Source: Zoroaster sp. YZ-2022
Taxonomy: Eukaryota; Echinodermata; Asteroidea; Forcipulatida; Zoroasteridae
Assembly: GCA_029582265.1 (NCBI GenBank)
Contig: CM055823.1
Coordinates: 3,844,001 to 3,908,000, forward strand
Direction of reading: 5' to 3'
DNA: 64,000 nucleotides
Below, piece after piece: positions 25,061-38,313 of this stretch. Position 1 is the first letter of the stretch, and the number at the start of each line of letters is the position of its first letter. Made by a program: the position numbers and the translations under genes. Under the pieces are notes generated by a model. The model made no database searches. It was not told the origin of the DNA and saw only the letters and a program-made list of their open reading frames with translations.

Positions 25061-26244
25061 TATATAAATCATATTATATGTTGTTTCCTTATGACTCTCA
25101 AAATGAGGAAAGGTAAATTATTAATATTTGCTTAGAGTCCAACTTTAAATCTACAAGTTCAGTTGTACATGTACACACCAGTGTAATACATACATGTACA
25201 CTGTACATACATGTACATTAATGCATGTACAGTGCTCAATGTTCAAATACATGTACATCTATCAGTGCTTCCTCTTTTAAAGTCTTTTTAAATGAACTAA
25301 TGTTGCATGAGAATTAAAAATTATTAAAGCGCAACCATACCCTTGAAACTAGACCCTTGAAACTAGCATGGGCGCAGGTAGGCAGAGCTAGGCAGCCTAC
25401 TTCATTGCCGTATGTTAGGAACGACATGTACAATTTTCATTCTGAAAGATGTTGTGATTTTTTTCTCAACAACATGCAATCCTGTAATATGGCTTACTGC
25501 AAATTTCACATTAAAAACGTAAATGTGTATATAGGTGGCTAATTAAATGCATTTTTTGCTGATTTTACGAAAATATAAGGAACATAAGAAATCTGAGGAA
25601 ATGTTTTCTGTTAATCTTACATGTAGGATTAACAGAAATATACATGTAATTGTGAAACGTGGAAGCACTGACATGTACATTGTACATACATGTACATTGT
25701 ACATGTACATTCATGTATGTCGCCACAGCTTACACATTATGTTCACTGTGTGGAACATTAATAATGAGTACATTTGACCTCCAGCATTTATGGCCATGGC
25801 TGTGTGCTTACAGGCCATTCACATTATGTGTGTACACTCTATAGACTCGAGTAAATGTGCAAAATGTGCATTTACATGATAGTACAATATACATTACACA
25901 TTTAATACTGTACATGTACATGTGTATGTATCATGTGTACTGTAGTGAAGAGCTGTATACTTATGAGTCAACAGTATCCATTTTATAAACAGTCTACATG
26001 TACATGTACATGTATGCAAGTAAATGAACATGTAGCGTAAATTTACATTTGATATGAACATGTTTCATGTGCTATTTCTATATGTCCACCTTATCATTAT
26101 TCTGGGATTGCTTCACATTTGTAATCGAGGACATGTGAATTACGGTATTACACACCTAGTGCATGTTCTCAATTTTGTTTTCCTTTGCAGAAAGAACAGA
26201 ATTGTGTCAGTGAATAGCTGTATACAAAAAATTAAACAAACTTT

Positions 26245-27605
26245 TAGCTCATTTTGAAAAAGGCATTTGACACTGTTAACCACCGTCTGCTTATTGAGAA
26301 GCTTAAACATATAGGTATTAAAGACAACACATTGAACTGGTTTATTTCTTATCTCTCAAATAGATCTCAAGTTGTTAGTATTAATTCCTCACTCTCTGAT
26401 TCAAAATGTATTGACATAGGGGTTCCCCAGGGTTCTATTCTTGGACCATTATTGTTTATAATCTTTGTTAATTCACTTGCTGACTGTGTATCTTGCAAGT
26501 GCGTAATGTATGCTGATGACACAACTCTTTTGTGCAGTTCAAACGATTCTCTTACCTTACAATCTGAGCTTAATGCAAACTTAAATAGCATTTCGAAGTG
26601 GTTTAATGTAAACAAACTAACTCTTAACATTAATAAAACAAAGCTCATGATATTTGGAACTAAACACACATTACAAAACTTCAAGAATATTTCCCTTACA
26701 TATGATACAGATATAGTTGAAAGAGTGGACAATTTTAAATACTTGGGTGTTGTTTTTGACCCACAACTACATGTAACATGGAGTAATCATATTGATCAAT
26801 TAACTTCTAATGTATCCAAACGTATTGGTATAATTCAAAGAATCAAATATTATCTTCCTTCGTCTACTCTGAATTTGCTTGGCAATGCTCTTGTTATGCC
26901 TCTTTTTGATTATTGTAGTTCTGTTTGGTCTAATTGTAATGCTCAATATTCTAATTCTCTTCAAATTCTTCATAATAGGCTTGCCAGAATATTGCTCTCT
27001 GCTGACAGTCGTACTTCAGTTAACGATCTAATGAATAAACTTAGCTGGAATAAATTAGAACAAAGATGGAATGACCAACTTCTTGTCACAACATTTAAAT
27101 GTTTACAAGGCAATGCACCTTCATATTTATCGTCAAATTTCTTATTCAGTGATTCTGCCCATTCCAAGGGTACACTGAGTCAAACATTTAAATGCTTACT
27201 TCTTCCACCATGGAAAACTAATCCAGGTAGACGGTCGACATTCCACTTTAGAGCTGTAAATCGCTGGAATAAGTTGTCAAATGACATTCGGCTCAACTTT
27301 AGTACCATGACTACACATATTATTAAAAATGCCATCAGTACTCATTAATGCTGACATATTATGATTCCATGTATATTGATATATAGGCCTAATGTACATT
27401 TATATGTTTACACTTTTAAACCTAATACTATGTTATGACTGTGTATATTATGTACACATACTGTAAATATATCTTGTATATACTTTTGTACATTTTGAAT
27501 ACATGTAGTGTAGAATACAATAATGTTTTAATCTGGACCTCTTGGGAGACCAGTACTTTGTATTGAAAGAGATATCCAGAATAAAGATAGAATAAACAAA
27601 CAAAC
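26245..27605 (+). mobile_element. CR1/L2-like LINE, 5' truncated inside the reverse transcriptase
   Basis: The element begins within the RT domain and ends with a CAAACAAA-type tail at about 27,592-27,605, after a 3' UTR containing GACCTCTTGGGAGACCAG. The uninterrupted site in copy 1 is near 6,003. Confidence 0.85.
26254..27348 (+). pseudogene. LINE reverse transcriptase C-terminal fragment, open but truncated
   Basis: 364 codons without interruption, starting at the KAFDTVNHRLL motif (palm motif A). Next come IGVPQGSILGPLLF and MYADDTTLLCS with the catalytic YADD (about 26,507-26,540), then FKYLGVVFD, FDYCSSVWS and a C-terminal RAVNRWNKLS region ending at 27,348. The fingers domain and the whole endonuclease are missing, so this is a dead-on-arrival copy. 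It is more intact than the LINE at 9.8-12.8 kb and only moderately similar to it, so the two are separate lineages of the same broad clade. No convincing target duplication was seen. Confidence 0.85.
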
Positions 27606-28858
27606 AAACACAACATTGTTCTATCAAGAGGCAGATCCAGGGTAAGGGAATGGGGTAGCAACGTGAGCATGTCCCCCCCCCCCCCCAATCAATATAAAAT
27701 CACTATAAATTTACCATTACTTATTGTGTGATTTCCCCCTTTTTGCCCTTTGTTCCTTTGTCCCTCTTCCCCATTTCACACCCCTAGATCTGCCTAGGCT
27801 GTTCTTTAGTTGACTGTAATCCAGGCGATACTCAGACAGGCGACAATCAGCTCAATGGTATAGTGGTAAACACACCCAGCAGAAGCTGTAAGAAAGGACA
27901 AAAAAATATTTCAACTTGAAAGTAATAACATAATCATAAAGTCTCTGGTTTCTCGTCATACATGTGCATATACATGTAGGTTGGCTTCAAAATTGGTGTT
28001 GTGGCACTTTTTCTTTCTTTTTTTTGCCAACTAAAACTACTGTGAAATAGGTGATACATGTATACATGATTATTGGAACCAGAACAAATTTTGGGCAATC
28101 GTTCATACCCCAACTGTACATGTATGTGAAAAGGTCATTTAAAAAGCATGCCAGAATTCCAATCGATTCAAGCAATTTTGGATGAAACTGGACATCATTT
28201 TTTTTTTTAATGGAAACTTACGCGCACGGAGACCAGAAACCAGAGATTTTTATTTTATTTATTTATTTTTTTGCCTATTCAAAGATTTGTAAATTCAAAA
28301 AAAGGAAATTATTTGGATGAGCATTCTCATAAGCTGTAGACTGCACATGAACATACATAGCATCAGCACTTAAGGAATTTGATGAACTGTACATGCATCA
28401 ATGATTCATCATGCCATGATGAATCATTGATAATGAACATTAAAAAAATGTTTCATTTAATTGATTTTTCATTTAAATCCAGTATACAAACTTTTGGTAC
28501 CAAGATACTGTATAAAATCAAAACCAACTTGTGAAGCTTATTTCATAATTTACTGTCATTCGTTCATTCCAATGCGACTTGAATATTTCCGTTTCGGATG
28601 TTAGTGAAATCATTTCAAAAAATTATTTCTGTTATCCGATGTCGGATAAGCAGATTACTATCAACATTGTGAAATTGTGATCATTTATGTATTTTGAGAT
28701 TACCAATAGTCGAGCAGTTTCTAAAGGATTTTTACCGAGGAATTGTTTGAAACATTTTCTTTCAATATACCAAAGCGCTGATTTGTTTAAGATTTATTGT
28801 ACTTCACAGTATATTGACAAAAAAACCTTGCAGCTTTGCATGGTGAGGATCGAGGACA

Positions 28859-29072
28859 AGTAAGACTAATTGCGGTGACACCATGTGAAATTCTCAATTG
28901 AGTAGTAATTAGTTCTAAAAAGAACTGGAGGTACAACTCGACGTTTCGATCAGTGTGCTCTCCTGACGATCAGAGCATACTGATCGAAACGTCGAGTAAC
29001 CTCCAGTTCTTTTCAGAACTAATTACTACTCAATTGAGAATTTCACATGGTGTCACCGCAATTAGTCTTACT
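28859..29072. mobile_element. 214-bp foldback MITE
   Basis: Almost the whole element is one inverted repeat: AGTAAGACTAATTGCGGTGA at the left and its complement at the right, with an inner arm CGACGTTTCGATCAGT. The loop near 28,965 is short. The flank is CA on the left and TA on the right. It is related to 44,157-44,377 and to the half copy at 6,985-7,060. Confidence 0.85.
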
Positions 29073-31305
29073 TATATTGACAAATAATTTTTAAAAAAGG
29101 AGCATAAAATTATCACATAGCTAGCATGGATATAATACCACTACCATGTACCATAAGTACATGTAACTGGTACTATGTACATGTATGTACATGTATGCTT
29201 TGGATGAATGAAATGAAATGAAATTGGATGAAAAAATACAAGGTGACAAATTTAATTACAGGCATACAATATTTTTTCAAAGGCCATTGCTGGCTACAGA
29301 TAATGAACATTAAAAATAAGCAAAGTAAGCAAGAAGCTAACAGAAGAACATGTTGTAGCTAGCATGGATATAATACACCTACGTAACATGTACCATTAGT
29401 AACTACATGTAGTACATGTACATGTACATGTATGTATGCTTTGGATGAATTAAATAAATACATGAATGCATGAATGCATGACAAAAAGTAAATAGCGACA
29501 GTTCGGCTTAATTACACATTTAGAAATATTTTACAAAGAGCATTGCTGGCTACAGATAAACAATAATACACTGTATGAGGCTGCAATAATTTAAGCAGAA
29601 AAGATGAATGGTACATAGTACATGTATCATCAATCTTCTATAAAAATAATTTTGTCAGAGGTGCTGTCATTTAAAAATGTACACAATGTTTCTCTTTCCT
29701 AAATTTCCTAAATTTAACATTGGGATGAATTGACAAATCTGAATGCATTTTCTCTATTTCCTCATTGACGACATAACATACAGTTTAAAGCATTCACAGG
29801 AAGGTTTGCCGACAAATCTGGTGGGGGAGGGGGTCCACCTTTTTATTGCATGAATAAAACTAAACCTTTTTTTGTGTACCTTTTTGGCAGTGTCTCCCAT
29901 GTTTTAATCCATGTGCCACTCCCCCCCCCCCCTTATGAATAGCAATAGTCATAACAGAAAGACCAACCTGTGAAAAATTCAGCTTATTTAAAAATGTAAT
30001 TGCTGTTCATGACAAAATAGTGCAAATGCATTCAGATTGTTTGTCTTCATTGCAAAGTGGAATTTCTTTCTGTGGATGACAGATTCATTTGGGAAATTAT
30101 TTTACTAATTTTACTAAAAAATTATAGCACCATGAAGGGATGTTTGATAAACCATTATCTTTATTCCATGCAAAACTGTGATCATAGTTTTATTCAATTT
30201 ATTTAGATTATCAATAGTGTATAATTAGAGGGTTTAAAAGGAGTTCACTTTGCCCCCCAACCCATGGGTTAACCCATGGTTGGCGTTGCATTCATACAAG
30301 GATTTCACTCGTGTTCTACACCACGGTTTAAAGATATATTGTGTAAAGTTAGTACAAGAAATTAAGTGCTTTCTCCTAACTGAAAAAAGCCTTAAAATTA
30401 ATTTTTTTTAAATAAAAATACAAAAACGAGTTTGCTTAAATTTGATAGAATGAGATGAGTAAGAATTCACTACAGGATTCATATTAAAACAGAGAGCAAC
30501 ATCAAGAATTTGTTAAAGCAATAGCACCTGAGATGGAGATATTACAAGCGATGTTTGAAACCATCATCAACTTAAAACACCAGGTAAATTGTAAGTTTAA
30601 TATAAAATTGTCATCAATTAGGTTTTCCAATGTTCCTTATTGTGATTTTATTCATTAAAAATTTATCCTAGATCAATAACAAAATCACAGATTATTTTTA
30701 AAGCATTTATTGAACTGATACAGCACCCTGACCAAACAAAAAACAATGATTGTTGACAAAATGAAGCAGAAAATGAAAAATTCAATTAAAAATATAGCTG
30801 AAGTACAGAACATGGGTAAGAAACTACATAGCATGTAAGCTGTTTCTGTCGGAACAAGAGAAGTTATGATTAAAAAGGCATTCAATCAAACATTTATGTA
30901 ATGAGAAAAGCATTCCTTCTGGCAGATTTAAAGTGACAGTGTCATCACAATCAGAGCAGACTTTCAACAGGGCATGGAATTTGTGTCCTAGTTTAAAATG
31001 AGCACAGTGACTGAAAATTACTGGCTCATTTATGCAGCAGAAATGATAATATGACCTTATAATGTGGGGTATTATTTTCAGTCACTGAGTTAATCTAAAA
31101 CTATTACTCCGATTCCATGCCCTGTTGATCGTGATGATATTGCCCCTTTAAGTGTTGGTATATCAAAATGGAAGCTGTGGTGGTTGATACACTGATGCTG
31201 GCTAGCACATGTACACATGATGGCAATAATTTTGAATTCATACAAACCTGTTATTGTGAAGGTGATCTGGAGAGAGCCACGGGAGCAATGTGCCTTTATC
31301 CTGAC

Positions 31306-32194
31306 CAAAAAACTTGCAATCCTTCTATGTATTTTAAGGCTGTGCCGGTTATCCGGATATATACATGTACCCAACCAAAACTGTCATTACTCGGTTCCAT
31401 TTTCCAGTTCCAATTACCCATAAACCCATTTTAAAATTCGGACTTTGAGCAATGCGAACAGAAATCTGTGACTCTTGAACAATGTACAGTACATGTAACA
31501 CTTTTACAGACAATTTTATTTGTCAAGAAGAGATTTAAGAGATTAAACTCTGATGACTCATTTGTAGCATTTCCACAGTTTCCACACACTTTTCTCCAAC
31601 TGTTTTTTTTTTTTAATACAATACTTACACGACCAAGATGTTCGAGTTTAATAAAAATGACACAGTAAATAAACAAATATCAATTAGTATGGTATCCTCT
31701 ACATTATAAAGGTCAATTTTGTTATGATTTATTTGTATATATGTACACTTCTGGAGGCATGTTAAAAACAAAAAAATGGGTATCCGGTTATCTTAACTTT
31801 CCTGATTTCGGGTATCCGGTTCCAAAAATATCCAAAAACGCACAGCCTTACATTTGTACTTCTATGCTTGAATATATCCAAAACATAGTCATATCTTACA
31901 TGTATACAATGTAGCTGGGGTTTGTTTTGGTGTTCGGGACTGCTCCCAAACACCTTGAAATTTTTCACTTTTGACCTTTCCTTCTGGTCAAAAGCTTTTA
32001 AAGTGAAATAAATGTTCAGAAGCACTATTAGTGTCTGCAATCGATATGAATGGAAATTTGAATGTCTTTAGTGCATGAAATAATTGCTGACCTTTGACAA
32101 ATATGCTCCATGACGTCACAACCTCATACAGCACCCTCGGGTTGCAGTTAATTAAAATTTTATTTTTAAATTTCAAAAATCATACAACATAACC
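31306..32194. other. Noncoding, nothing recognised
   Basis: AT-rich DNA past the end of copy 2. Open frames here lack motifs. Confidence 0.5.
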
Positions 32195-33470
32195 CTCAAA
32201 ATCAGTCAACTGCTTGTTTTGACTGTTTGACCCAAATGTGCACACAGGGGCATTTTTGACTGGTTTTTACTGTTATTTTGACCAACCTAAACAATACAAG
32301 ACAATGCTTTTACCATTTACCAGTCAAAAATGGTTGATTCATTTTAACCTATAAATGTAAGGTTTGACAGTGTTCCCCTTTAAGTGAACTAGATATACTT
32401 TGGCAAGTATATCAACATTTTGAGTGATCCTTGCAGTCATAGAAGGGTTAAATTAACTAAATTAATCACAATGATGAATGACATCATTCTACAAATGTAT
32501 GTAAGTACATTGTTACAATTTGAATCTAGTCACATGACCAGAACGAAAGTTGTGGTAAAATTAAGTAAAATTTTAATTAAGAAGTTTTGATAGAAGTGTA
32601 CATGTAGTATACTGTAGTAAATATATCATTATACAAGTATCTATGTTATACATTAGGGTGCTGTGAATTTTGGAAAAATTGGAAAGTTCCGAATATGCTT
32701 AAATGTTGCTCTGGCAATATCTAAGACATTCAACAAAAATAAATTCATACCCAAAACTTTGCCCAACCAAAATAGGCTATACTGTATATTCCAATAAAAA
32801 GTGTGAGTCATTGTTTTTTGTGAAAGATCTGTTTTCTGTTTGCTTTTATGTGTGGAAATACGTATCATTTTAATCAATTTTTTGTTAAAATAGATTATCA
32901 ATCTAGAGACCTCTTAGGGTATTGGAATTAAATTAAAATTCTTGGAAATGCCTACTTGTGAGGTCTCTGGAGCCTTGAGAATCCATTTGAACAAAAAATA
33001 AATTAAAAATTTGAATCCAATGGTTGGGGGAAAGTTTTTTGGATGAAAATTGTTGGTGGAATGTCATATATATTGCCAGAACATCATTTAAGGATATTCA
33101 GAACTTCAAATTCCAACTTTTCAAAAATTCACTACACTCTATTATAATTTAAAACCCTGCTACTATAGCTGAATTTTAGTGGTAAGTAAGTTGCTTTAGT
33201 GGTCAAAATCAGTCAACTGACTGTTCACCCAAATGTGCACACAGGCACATTTTTGACATTTTGACATTTTAACCACCCTCAACAAGACAATGCTTTTACC
33301 AGTAAAATGGTTTCAAGACTCATTTTGACCTGTATGTAAATGTACTTACATGTACTACAATATAAGGTTTGACAGTGCACTACACATGTAGATGTACATG
33401 TACACTATACCTTGCAAGTATCAACATTTTGACAGATTTTTTACCCTTGCAGTCACAGAAGCGTTATAAT
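32195..33470. repeat. Pair of ~260-bp direct repeats
   Basis: 32,195-32,450 and 33,205-33,470 share in order AAAATCAGTCAACTG, CCCAAATGTGCACACAGG, GACAATGCTTTTACCA, AAGGTTTGACAGTG and CTTGCAGTCA. The intervening ~750 bp is AT-rich without genes. Confidence 0.75.
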
Positions 33471-34954
33471 ATTACACATATGTACACTGTACATGTACAT
33501 GTGTACATATTAACCACTGGCTCTACATACCCGAACACCTAGTTTTTGTAAACACAATTTTTTTTAAAGATGTTCAGGATTAAACAGAACACCTCTTTGA
33601 AATTGTTCACGTTTTTCTTTTAGGTGTTCGGTTGTATTAATTTTTTTATTAATTTTTTATTTATTGGGGGATTGCATATATGCTAATGACGCACAACCAT
33701 CAAAACTCTAGTACAATGTACATGTACGTGTATTTCTTCAATGATAGATCTGGATTTCTTTCAAATGACTTAGACATTTTGAAATTCAAATCTTAGTGCC
33801 TGTCATACACATACAGTACACACATGTAGTTATTCATGCAATTTTAATACTGAGTTTCAGCCTCCCAACACAGGTACAATTTTGAATATGAAATTTTCTG
33901 TGTGGCAACTGACCTTCTGGTTATTGGACTCTAAGTGTATCAGAGATTGAGTGCATATTTTGGATAATCTGTGTATTGTACATGTATGTGTACAATGTAT
34001 ACGTACAGTACATACTGTACATGTACGTATGTAAGGACCTGGGTGTAATGCGCTACATACATACTATGTACATTTAAGTAAATATGACTTATTATTATGT
34101 ACAGTACATGTACATTGTACATGTACTGTACATGTACATGTAGGTCAGGTCGGATTTCCTTTTTTGTTGTTGTAATTGTTGTACCCTACTGCTTGGTTTC
34201 TCATGTATATCATGTACACTTAGCAGGATTCAACTGGTTTCTACTGTATGTGTGTCCCCCCCCCCTCACCCCCACCCCCTTGGCCTCCCCCCAGCCAAGG
34301 CCTGTGTCCTCCCTACAGTTCCCTCCCCATTGACCCTCCTACAATCAGTGCAATTTTTGAAACGACCCATTCAGGCCACTCCAAGCCATTAGCTGTTGCC
34401 AGTGGCCTCCTATGGTTACCCTTCTGACACACCACTGAGAATACAGGGTAAAGTGGTCTCCCATCGATACATTGCAGGCCATAGTTCAAACATTTACAGT
34501 GGCCTTGGGTGGTACATGTACATGTACACAGTTGATTTTGTAACATTACTTGGAAAGGACAGCAGGCTTGTACAGGTACTGAAGGTTGCAAAAGAACAGA
34601 ATTTAGTGGATCGGAGTGGCCTCCATGTGTACATGTAGGAGGGTTAAACATTTTAAGAAAAAACATGAGGTCCCCCTACATGTATAACATGTATTTGAGG
34701 CTGCAAGATACGAATGTACAAGTAGTGCACGCATCATGTACATGTATACGCAGAAGGAAGGTACTGAGCTTAATTAACCAAATTATGAGAAATAAATTTA
34801 ATGTTGTAGGCCTATAACATCCGCAATAAACATGTACTTTAAGGACACGTGCATTGAGCATGCATAGGTTGTCATAATTTGGTCATCCTACATGTAATGT
34901 ATGTACAAATGACTGTTATTGCAACACTGTACATGTACATGTACAGAGCTAACA
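33471..34954. other. Noncoding with dense TACATG/TGTACA repeats
   Basis: A particularly dense set of TACATG/GTACAT palindromic units at about 33,970-34,145, and a C-rich stretch at 34,256-34,330. The + strand frame at 34,396-34,638 has no recognised motif. Confidence 0.55.
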
Positions 34955-35377
34955 TACCGAGGGCTCAGCGCAACACTGCCTTATCTCCATTATAGGCCAA
35001 AATGAGATTTGGGTATCAAATTTTTCAGGAAAATGTCAGCTTTCTAGTAACAACAAAGCCTTATCTCCATCTCCAACCACAATGCAGCTACAGACCAGTG
35101 AAACATATCCTTATCTCTAAAAGGCCTACTGTAAGTTGCTAGTGCGACACAGACTCAAGTAGGACATTTAGTAATTAAGCTACTTGTGAAGATCAATTTA
35201 TGCAATTTTACCAAATATATATGTATGACTAAAAGAAAATACAAAAGTAAGATTTAGCTTAATTATTAATTCTTCACTTTTGTTATGAGCCATTTCAGAT
35301 TGCCAAAATTCTTTAAATGCGATTTTCTCAAAATGTCCGAAATGGAGATGAGGCAGTGTTGTGCTAAGCCCTCGATA
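34955..35377. mobile_element. MITE with ~38-bp inverted ends
   Basis: The left end TACCGAGGGCTCAGCGCAAC pairs with the right end, whose complement reads TATCGAGGGCTTAGCACAAC. Both continue into ACTGCCTTATCTCCATT or a close variant. It is about 423 bp long with no ORF. Target duplication is not clear. Confidence 0.75.
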
Positions 35378-35696
35378 CTACAACACTCTTTGGGACTCCA
35401 TGCCAGCACCTGCCAAATCCAGATGAAGGGCCATAATTTCACATAATTTCAGCTAAATTTCCCCTAAATGTTTTTATTTTACATGTACTATACTCCATTA
35501 AGCAGTCCAATACCAAAAACCAAGTGTAATGTGCTTACTCACTAGCTCAGTCCTATTGAGGCACGATTTAAATAAAATGATATTGAAGAAAAATATCATT
35601 GATTTAAATCATATTTAAATCTTTAAATGTTATGTTTTTAAGATTTCATTAACCCTAACCACCCCAAACCATTCAAACTGCAAAAGCAGGGTTTGT

Positions 35697-36745
35697 TGTA
35701 TTTTGATGGACTCAGTACTGTATAGCCCAGACAGGGATACTTTACATGGGGCTGGGTGTCCCAATTCCAGCTAAGTCCAACAGTTGGGTGGTAGTGTTGC
35801 TGCATGGTGTTGTATTTTGATGGACTCAGTACTGTAGCCCAGACATGGATACTTTACATGGGGCTGGGTGTCCCAATTCCAGCTAAGTCCAACAGTTGGG
35901 TGGTAGTGTTGCTGCATGGTGTTGTATTTTGATGGACTCAGTACTGTAGCCCAGACATGGATACTTTACATGGGGCTGGGTGTCCCAATTCCAGCTACAT
36001 GTAAGTCCAACAGTTGGGTGGTAGTGTTACTGCATGGTGTTGGATTTTGATGGACTCAGTACTGTATAGCCCAGACAGGGATACTTTACATGGGGCTGGG
36101 TGTCCCAATTCCAGCTAAGTCCAACAGTTGGGTGGTAGTGTTACTGCATGGCGTTGGATTTTGATGGACTCAGTACTGTGTATAGCCCAGACATGGATAC
36201 TTTGCATGGGGCTGGGTGACTTCCATCTCAGTCCAACAGTTGGGTGGTAGTGTTACTGCATGGTGTTGTATTTTGATGGACTCAGTACTGTATAGCCCAG
36301 ATGACAGGGATGCTTTGCATGGGGCTGGGTTTCCCATATCCAGCTACATGTAAGTCCAACAGTTGTGTGGTAGTGTTACTCCTTGGTGTTGTATTTTGAT
36401 GGACTCATGGCCCAGACAGGGATGTAATTATACTTTACATGGGGCTGGGTTTCCCATATCCAGCTAAGTCCAACAGTTGGGTGGTAGTGTTACTGCATGG
36501 TGTTGTATTTTGATGGACTCAGTACTGTATAGCCCAGACAGGGATACTTTGCATGGGGCCGGGTGTCCCAATTCCAGCTAAGTCCAACAGTTGGGTGGTA
36601 GTGTTACTGTATGGTGTTGTATTTTGATGGACTCATCAGTACTGTATAGCCCAGACAGGGATACTTTACATGGGGCTGGGTGTCCTGATTACAGCTAAGT
36701 CCAACAGTTGGGTGGTAGTGTTACTGCATGGTGTTGTATTTTGGC
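35697..36745 (+). repeat. 116-bp minisatellite, nine copies
   Basis: Units are 111-120 bp, each carrying TTTTGATGGACTCAGTACTG, AGCCCAGACAGGGATACTTT, CATGGGGCTGGGTGTCCC and CCAACAGTTGGGTGGTAGTG. Copies start near 35,697, 35,811, 35,922, 36,041, 36,154, 36,267, 36,387, 36,504 and 36,617. Small indels between units exclude a conserved reading frame. Confidence 0.92.
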
Positions 36746-37230
36746 AGATTCAGGAAGGTTCCTAACCACAATAGCTAGGGGGTAAGGGTTACAGATGGTT
36801 TTCCCAAGTCATGTGTAAGTTCTTTTTACACATTTATTGTACCTATATTATAAATAATAAATGACATACATAAAATTTTTACACATTTAGAATGTGAACC
36901 TGTTGTAATTTGTTTACCTAAAAATTTAATTTAAAACAAATCTGATTTATATTTTTTAAAACAAATGATTTAAATAAACAAATTATGATTTGTGCAGAGT
37001 GTGAAGCCCCTGGAAACTATGTGAGATACAGGTTGAACAAAATGTATTTAACAATAAATTGCCAAATCGGCACCCCTTGGTAAGGAGGAAAATCTCTCTT
37101 TTTTTAAAAACTATGTCCTCTCTATACATGTACATTACCATACTGTATTCATGTACACATGTGTACCAGGTTTTCTTATGTTGCTTTTGTAGTACACATG
37201 TAGGTCTTTTAAAGGGTTTAAAAGTCTTAC

Positions 37231-37344
37231 CCGTTTCACACAAGTCTCCTGTGTAATCAACTGTGCAATGACACTTGGGATCATTTGTTACAGCATTGGG
37301 GATGCAAGTTCCACCGTTCATACATACAACACCAGTACATGGAT
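37231..37344 (-). CDS. EGF-like domain exon of a host Ig/EGF multidomain gene
   Basis: One 114-base phase 1-1 exon: a CAG acceptor just above 37,344 and a GTAAGA donor below 37,231. It encodes a single EGF-like module with six cysteines: PCTGVVCMNGGTCIPN, then KCHCTVDYTGDLCE. Spacing is C-x4-C-x5-C-x10-C-x1-C-x8-C, with the usual G-x-C near the end. EGF modules are extracellular and disulphide-bonded. It lies 628 bp downstream of the Ig exon at 37,972-38,313 on the same strand with matching phase, so the two are very likely spliced together. I cannot name the gene; Ig plus EGF combinations occur in many receptors and matrix proteins. Confidence 0.85.
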
Positions 37345-37971
37345 CTGTATTTAAAAAGCGTTTTTACCCATCAAATATTTATTTTTAAAAGCGAGTTTTC
37401 TACATATGTCAGACAGCAGAAAATGGAAGTTACATGGACATGGGCGATTCCATGAAAAATAGGACATGAGGGTACATTTTTTTAAACCGTCTTTGTTGTA
37501 ATTGTTGTATTTACAAAAGTAGATTATCTAAACTTTCTATAAAAAATATCAAGTTTGACAATATTTTTCTGTCCCGACGGAAATTACTGAAGGCTGCCAC
37601 TTAGGGCACCCTTTCAAAATGTTGGCTGGGTCATGAATGGGCGTAATTACGTTATCGGAGAATTGCCCAGGGGGTAGCATTATAACCATTGCACCTCAAA
37701 CATGTATAACATGGGAACTACATACATGTACAACTGGGCCCAATTTCATGGCGCTGCTTACCACAGAATTCTGCGCTTACGGCGCCATAAAAAGCGTGTG
37801 ATTCTATGCGCCGCAAGTGCAGAATTCCGTAGTAAGCATGAAATTGGGCCCTGAACTTTTGTTGATGACATGTTCACAGGTTGATTTCAATGGCACACTG
37901 TTCACGTTTCTTGCTCCTGAAGAAGTATCAACACATTAGATTAAAAAAGAATTTGTTTACAATTAACTTAC
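37345..37971 (-). other. Intron between the Ig and EGF exons
   Basis: A 627-bp intron with GT-AG ends. It contains a 116-bp palindromic MITE at 37,736-37,851. Confidence 0.75.
37736..37851. mobile_element. 116-bp palindromic MITE with GGGCCC ends
   Basis: Left arm GGGCCCAATTTCATG and right arm CATGAAATTGGGCCC. Inner arms around GAATTCTGCGCTTACGGCGC pair imperfectly, so the element forms one long hairpin. Confidence 0.85.
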
Positions 37972-38313
37972 CTGTAGTTTTTAGGGTGACACTAATCGTA
38001 ACCCCTGGATCACCATTGTAGTTCACTGCTTTGCACATTAATGTCTGATTATCGTAGGTCCATTTAGGAGCCAATGTAGCATTACTTATGCTCCTTGTCA
38101 AGCCATCAGCACCAACAACACGATTTTCATTAATGCTTTCTGATGGCAGGAGCTGACCACCAACTGTCCATGTGAATATTGCTTGTGGATTGATGCCTGG
38201 TACTTCACATTTAAAGATGTAATTGGCCACGTCATTGCTAAGCTCTACTTCCGCGCCTTCATTAAAGGCTTCAGATGAACTTGCATTTGACAGCGTTATG
38301 TTAGCAGTCGGTA
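37972..38313 (-). CDS. Ig-like domain exon of the host gene
   Basis: A 342-base exon (114 codons), phase 1 at both ends: acceptor TTTCCAG just above 38,313, donor GTAAGT below 37,972. The product shows an Ig fold signature: B-strand cysteine in YIFKCEVPG, tryptophan in FTWTVGGQLLPS, then APKWTYDNQTLMCKAVNYNG with the F-strand cysteine (YDNQTLMC in place of the commoner YxC spacing), and a G strand TISVTLKTT. NIT and NAT/NQT sites suggest N-glycosylation. It precedes the EGF exon and follows, across the transposon-filled intron, the Ig exon at 59,233-59,595. Confidence 0.88.

Larger units (their letters stand above)
19870..31305 (+). repeat. Long duplicated noncoding unit, copy 2, enlarged by insertions
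   Basis: Collinear with 2,299-8,760 but about 5 kb longer. The extra length is mostly separate insertions: about 20,537-21,016 (foldback), about 21,480-21,880, 22,405-22,823 (SINE), 22,976-23,592 (TIR element), 23,956-24,211 (TTAA MITE), 24,822-25,060 (MITE), about 26,225-27,850 (LINE plus flank) and about 28,445-29,290 (includes a foldback MITE). No coding exon was recognised outside the LINE. Confidence 0.8.

Noticed and set aside
34313..34666. 117-codon minus-strand frame and overlapping plus-strand frame
   Set aside because: Overlapping frames on both strands with low-complexity C-rich and TACATG parts; no motif or splice evidence.
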